A DNA stretch of 64,000 nucleotides from Montifringilla adamsi (taxonomy: Eukaryota > Chordata > Aves > Passeriformes > Passeridae), in contig JAGGNK010006335.1 in the NCBI GenBank assembly GCA_017590115.1, positions 186,001-250,000 of the forward strand, read 5' to 3'. The notes under the pieces are model-generated. The model was not told the DNA's origin and made no database searches. It was given only the letters and a program-made list of their open reading frames with translations. Numbering within the stretch: position 1 is the first letter of the stretch; each line of letters begins with the position of its first letter. Below, piece after piece: positions 59,929-64,000 of the stretch. The position numbers were made by a program, and so were the translations under genes.

Positions 59929-62900
59929 CTACGACAGAAAGGACAGCTGTGGTCAACTTATTTACCGGCTGGTAAGACATGGTAACAGATACACCAAGAG
60001 CATTCTGGGGTATTAAAGAGTAGGGCCACAGACTTCAGCTCTCTGAGCTAAGAAGTCACCAAACAGCCAAGTCTTAAAGGGATTCTTTCCCACACAAACA
60101 CCAACCCAAGCAGTACTTCACATCCCACCTTTAAAGGTATCAGTGTGCAGCCATCATTTAGGAGACAATGGATCAGATGCCAATTCTGATGGTCTGTCAG
60201 GGAGGAATATTCCTGATGTCGAGCTTTTCTGATCACAGAAATCTTCATCTCAGAGACGTGTTGGCATTCAAGGTCATGGGTTATGCTGTGTTCCCAAACA
60301 CCCCAACTACAGCTGAGAAAAACCCCGCAATCACTAGCACAAGTACCAGCTGCTACAAGAAGACTCACCCAGACTTTGTGTCTTGCTCTGCTGTAGCATG
60401 CCTTTGCTTAAGCCAAAAAGATTTTAAGTAATGCAATGAAGGGAAAGTCAAAAAGAGATAAACAGATCCATGTCCCATAGTCCTATCAATGCATTTGCGT
60501 CTCTCTTAATAAACTAAATAATCACAACTCCTGTTAAGCTGACCCAACAGGCAAGCAAGTACAAATACAGAATGGAAGCTTGTCTACAACTTGGTCCTAC
60601 CTGCCATCTGTGATCATCCTTGTGAAAAAGCGTAGGTACTGGTAGATCTCCACACTATCATGAATTCTTAGGATTTCCTCCTCATTGTACTTAAAAATCG
60701 CAAGAGCATAGCGGAAAATGACCTGGAAGGTTAAAAGGTATTTGAGTGGATAAACTTTTACGTAACTTAAGGTCCAGGCCATCCTGGAATGAAAGATGAT
60801 GTTGGGCACATAGCACTGCAGTACAGACTAGATCCAGGATTACTCCTGCTCTCAATAGTATGTACTAGGGCAGGCCTAAAGGAGTACAGAGCTGATTTCA
60901 AGAAAATAACCATCTGTTAGCTAAATTGCAACCCCAGAGAATACCAGGCTCTACAAAAGTACCCCACAGGGATTTCACAAGAGTTCTGCAGTTCTCCCTA
61001 TGCACAGGGACAATGCAGGACTCATTTTCAGATGCTGTCTATCTTATGCTCCCTTTATCTGTAATGCTCTTAGTTGTGTCACAGAGTAGGAGACATCACG
61101 GCCTATCAGAGAGATGTTTTGCAGCACAAGTATCCGCTAAAAAGTACGAAGTGCACAGAACCAGAGACTAGGTCTGCCTACTAGCAGCAAGTACCTAGAA
61201 AATAGAGGCTTGGAGACATCAAGGCATGCCACCGAACAGGCAGGATAGACCAAGCAGTTGAACCTCACGTATGTTTGATATATGTGTATGCCCATCACCC
61301 TGTCACTATGCCACAGAGGTCGTAGAGATGGGAGGAAGGCTTAGACTGAGAGTTGCACCTTAGTTCCCTCATACAAGAAGGCATCCCACACTCGCAGGAG
61401 GATGTCGCTGACCAAGCTGTCCACAAAGGCCACCAGAAACCAGTTGAAGGTGATGAGTGAGACATCAATCCGATACTGTTCAAAATGAGCCATGAGGCGA
61501 GGCAACTTCTCGGACAGGAAGTCTTTGAAGACTCTCTGATCTACCTAAAATTGACAAAAAAGAAAACAATGAAGTCCTAGTCAAGAGCAGTCCTGCTGTT
61601 AGAGGAGAGGAGTGGTGCAACAGAACAATGGCCCTTGCACGTCAGGGTCATCACTGGTGCTGCCTTCTAGTGAACCACACCCTAGGAGGAGCTGTGTCAC
61701 CCTTAAGCCAAGAAGGACACAAGAACCGATGAAAGACCCAAATGCAAGAGGAGAAAAGAAGGCTTTATTACAAAAGATTCTTCAGTTTTTATACATTCCA
61801 CTTGATTGACTAAAAAAAACATCTTTCTCACACACAATCCTTAAGAAGAACAGGAAAGCAAGGTGGAAAAACACCACCTGCAGGCTGTTTATACTAACAA
61901 GTTATCACATTCCTTCAACTCCATAAAATTGTCACAAGCCACTGTGAGAAATGATTGCCATTTCTCTCTCCCTGTCCAGCTGGCATCCACAGGAGCAGAG
62001 CATCCTTTGTCTCCCAACCCTTCAAACTCACTAAGCAGTGTACTTGTATGTGGCATCCAGAGCAAAGCATGGGGCTGAAACAAGGCCAAGATAAAAGCAG
62101 AGAAATATACATTCTTTTCACGCAAAGACTCATATTCCTTCCCAATCTCAAAGTCAAGAGGGAAAATCTGACACATCTTCCTGCATTGGTCTTATTGGGA
62201 TCTTATGTGATACCATGAGCATCCAATTGAATGACAGGTATTAAAACCTGCCCAGGTCTGAAGGACTCTACATGGCCCAACAGACTGAACCCCTTGAATA
62301 CCTCTGACTTTGCAAGTGGAACCTGATCTTCTCACTTAAGCTTCTCTTTGTGGTCTGAGCACTATCTGTGCTTTGCTTCTGGTTGCATGAGCTAAAACAC
62401 AGAAATGCAGTCAGCGAGATCCTTGATCCAGGTTTGTAAAGGTTTCATGTCAGCAGAGCCATGCTTTCTGGAGGGTAAGTGCTAAAGAGCAGGATCATGT
62501 TCAGGGCTTCCCTCTGCCATATCATATTAATGCCCCAGCTGTATCAGCCCACTTAGCTGTGGCACAGGGGTATAAACCATACAGGTAATATGCTTTGTCT
62601 TCAAAATTTGCAATTTTAAGTTTTCCAGCCATCTCACTTTATCAAGCCAACCCACAAAGCATCACCTCAGATGTTCCTCTTTGCATAGGTTTTGGCTAGA
62701 CTTTCAGATACCAACCATGAGGTCAGAAATTCTTTCCAAAGAAGACTTTCAGCTGACAGTGTTTTCTCACCGAATGTAGGCGAGCCTCTTCAGTCTATCA
62801 TATTTTCCCTGTCAGTCCCTACTTGTTCAGTATTGAGTGCTGTCTATTAAATCCCACAGCTAACACAACCTCCTTTGGAGAAACATTTTGCTCTCTTCAA

Positions 62901-63953
62901 GGTGATTTAACTGTTTCCCCCGTCTGTGAGTTGGCCTCTCCACCACCACTGTCCCAGTAAATGTCAGTCGACAAATTCAGTGGAATCAGTCACGCTCAGC
63001 TACTGATCCTTGAAGCCTCCTCTGTTGTGGGCCCAGAGATAAAAACAAACCTTTTTTTCTCTGAAAGGACCATACACAACAGAGACACAAAAGTCACAGC
63101 AAGGCTTACCAGACTGGGCACTGATGGGTGTGGGTGGTATGGGCACACAATTACAATTCCATTGAACTATATGGGAGTTAGTTTATCTCTGTCTGGCTGG
63201 GAGGACATAGTATATCTGACACAAGACACACTGAAAACCTTGAAATCCAACAATTTTGAATCAGGTAGGTAAGCTATTTGCAGCACAATGGTTGATATCA
63301 AAATGCCACAATCTTTTCTGATGTGCAGAGAGCCCCATAGTGAGAACTAACACTATGCTTGAACATGAACTGAGGCAAATACAGTGAATATAAAAATCTC
63401 AGCATTTTCATCCACATGTACATGGCACTCCAAAGACAAAGTGTAGCTTCAAAAGCTGAAGGGCTGCAAAATTGTGCCTTCCTCACATTCAGTCTATACA
63501 TACCAGAATTTGCTGCTTCACTCTATTAAAACTTCTTTAAAATAAGTAACTGTGCAATTAATGGGCACTTTCCTTCTGACTAACCTGATTTCATTTTATT
63601 ACTCAGGAGTGGTACCTCATTTCCTAGAGCTGGTGACCAATTTTGCTGCTCTGTGTGACTGTAACAATTTTACACTCTCAAGTCTCCAATACCTCTGCAA
63701 TGGAAGGGATTGTAAGGTGGTACCACTATCCTGTGAGAAATCAAACACACAGCAGGTTGACTACTCACTTTTGAATCTTTACTGCACATCATGGTATGAG
63801 AGTCCAAGCAGATGTGAGGGTGCTCAGCTCACCTGTGATGTTATTAGTGTGTCACTGTAGTAGTCTGCTGGCATTAGGTTCTCCACAATATAGACTAGAC
63901 ACCAGAAAGCACTTTCCTCATCTTCTAGGACCAGAAGAGCAACAGCTGCCAAT
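59709..63953 (-). CDS. TBC1D2: TBC1D2 (Armus), last four coding exons, gene-level entry
   Basis: The CDS is the join, in transcript order, of 63833-63953, 61359-61544, 60601-60722 and 59709-59928, with the 5' part off the right edge. All junctions are GT-AG and the frame is continuous to the TAA at 59709-59711. The peptide covers the C-terminal half of a TBC (Tre2/Bub2/Cdc16) domain: LAAVALLVLEDEESAFWCLV, FNWFLVAFVDS, RVWDAFLYEGTK and VIFRYALAIFKYNEEEIL. The Arg-finger and Gln-finger motifs lie further N-terminal and are outside the window. RKLMNIAFNDLNPF is closer to TBC1D2 than to TBC1D2B, and CORO2A is the expected neighbour. The family acts as a Rab GTPase-activating protein; mammalian TBC1D2 inactivates Rab7 and links Rac1 to E-cadherin degradation. 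The PH domain and coiled coil are not in the window. Confidence 0.93.
59715..59747. repeat. TBC1D2: Coding (TTC)n microsatellite
   Basis: Ten TTC units plus one CTC on the plus strand code for Glu11 at the TBC1D2 C-terminus. The run is pure, so length variation between individuals is likely. Confidence 0.95.
59929..60600 (-). other. TBC1D2 last intron
   Basis: This is a 672 bp intron between the AG|GTAGGA donor and the GTCGTAG acceptor. I see no other feature. Confidence 0.75.
60601..60722 (-). CDS. TBC1D2: TBC1D2 exon, end of TBC domain
   Basis: This 122 bp exon encodes VIFRYALAIFKYNEEEILRI to RFFTRMITDG plus two bases of the next Arg codon. The acceptor is TTCCAG and the donor is AG|GTAGGA. 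The split codon (AG|G) joins the last exon in frame. Confidence 0.93.
60723..61358 (-). other. TBC1D2 intron
   Basis: This is a 636 bp intron between EGTK|GTGCAA and TTCCAG|GTC. I see nothing else in it. Confidence 0.75.
61359..61544 (-). CDS. TBC1D2: TBC1D2 exon, late TBC domain
   Basis: This 186 bp phase-0 exon encodes 62 residues from VDQRVFKDFLSEKLPRLMAH to RVWDAFLYEGTK. The acceptor is TTTTAG. The donor GTGCAA is weaker than consensus, but the frame and family alignment need it. The FNWFLVAFVDS and RVWDAFLYEG motifs are diagnostic for TBC domains. Confidence 0.94.
61545..63832 (-). other. TBC1D2 intron containing an LTR-like element
   Basis: This 2.3 kb intron carries the LTR-like sequence at 61693-62175. 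The rest (62176-63832) has no recognisable repeat or exon. Open frames at 62961-63272 and 63552-63860 have no known domain. Confidence 0.7.
61693..62175 (-). mobile_element. LTR-like element in a TBC1D2 intron
   Basis: On the minus strand it starts TGTGTCAGATTTTCCC and ends GGGTGACACA, giving perfect 7-bp inverted ends (TGTGTCA/TGACACA). Near the 3' end it has a TATAAAAA box (61786-61793) and AATAAA (61764-61769). This layout fits a retroviral LTR. I could not find a matching target-site duplication, so the right or left edge may be wrong. A sense-strand open frame of 95 codons (61889-62176) covers most of its first half. The element lies sense to TBC1D2. Confidence 0.6.
63833..63953 (-). CDS. 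TBC1D2: TBC1D2 exon, central TBC domain
   Basis: This 121 bp exon starts with one base completing a split codon (probably Arg). It then encodes 40 residues from LAAVALLVLEDEESAFWCLV to MPADYYSDTLITSQ. The acceptor is ATCACAG and the donor is CAG|GTGAGC. FWCLV..VE.LMPADYYS is a typical TBC1D2-family segment directly after the Gln-finger motif. Confidence 0.93.
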
Positions 63954-64000
63954 CTGTGATGGACAAGACATGGTGAGAGAATTCAGTACTGCAGGAGGAG

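Noticed and set aside
1..64000. CRISPR arrays, operons, phage or plasmid features.
   Set aside because: Exon-intron structure and avian repeats show eukaryotic chromosomal DNA; no regularly spaced repeat arrays are present.

Overview
This window is vertebrate nuclear DNA, most likely from a bird and probably a songbird (passerine). The grounds are short exons in long introns with GT-AG borders, several CR1 LINE fragments, a tRNA-Ile/CR1 chimeric SINE that resembles the songbird family TguSINE1, and LTRs that resemble avian endogenous retrovirus families. The species cannot be named from the sequence alone. I see no operons, phage, CRISPR arrays or other prokaryotic features, and nothing I would call a new biological system.

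Two protein-coding genes are present, both on the minus strand. The left part (1 to about 16.25 kb) carries eight coding exons of CORO2A, a type II coronin. They run from the ATG exon at 16054-16254 leftwards to a partial exon at 1-42 and encode about the first 336 residues, mostly the WD40 propeller. The remaining 3' coding exons lie off the left edge. A GC-rich, CpG-rich island at about 51.49-52.12 kb is the best candidate for the CORO2A promoter and non-coding first exon. If so, intron 1 is about 35 kb long and fills the middle of the window.

The right part (59.7-63.95 kb) holds the last four coding exons of TBC1D2 (Armus). They cover the C-terminal half of the Rab-GAP TBC domain and an acidic tail ending in an 11-Glu run. 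The order and shared orientation of CORO2A and TBC1D2 match the human 9q22.33 arrangement, which supports both gene names.

The rest is intronic and intergenic DNA. It contains CR1 LINE fragments of several ages, solo LTRs (one inserted inside a CR1 copy), one SINE, two recent short tandem duplications, homopolymer tracts and a few AT-rich stretches that may be conserved regulatory elements. The longest stop-free frames outside the exons are explained by CR1, by LTRs or by the CpG island and are not annotated as genes.

The two genes have unrelated known roles: coronin 2A in actin and NCoR-linked transcriptional derepression, and TBC1D2 in Rab7 inactivation and cadherin turnover. They are neighbours rather than parts of one pathway.
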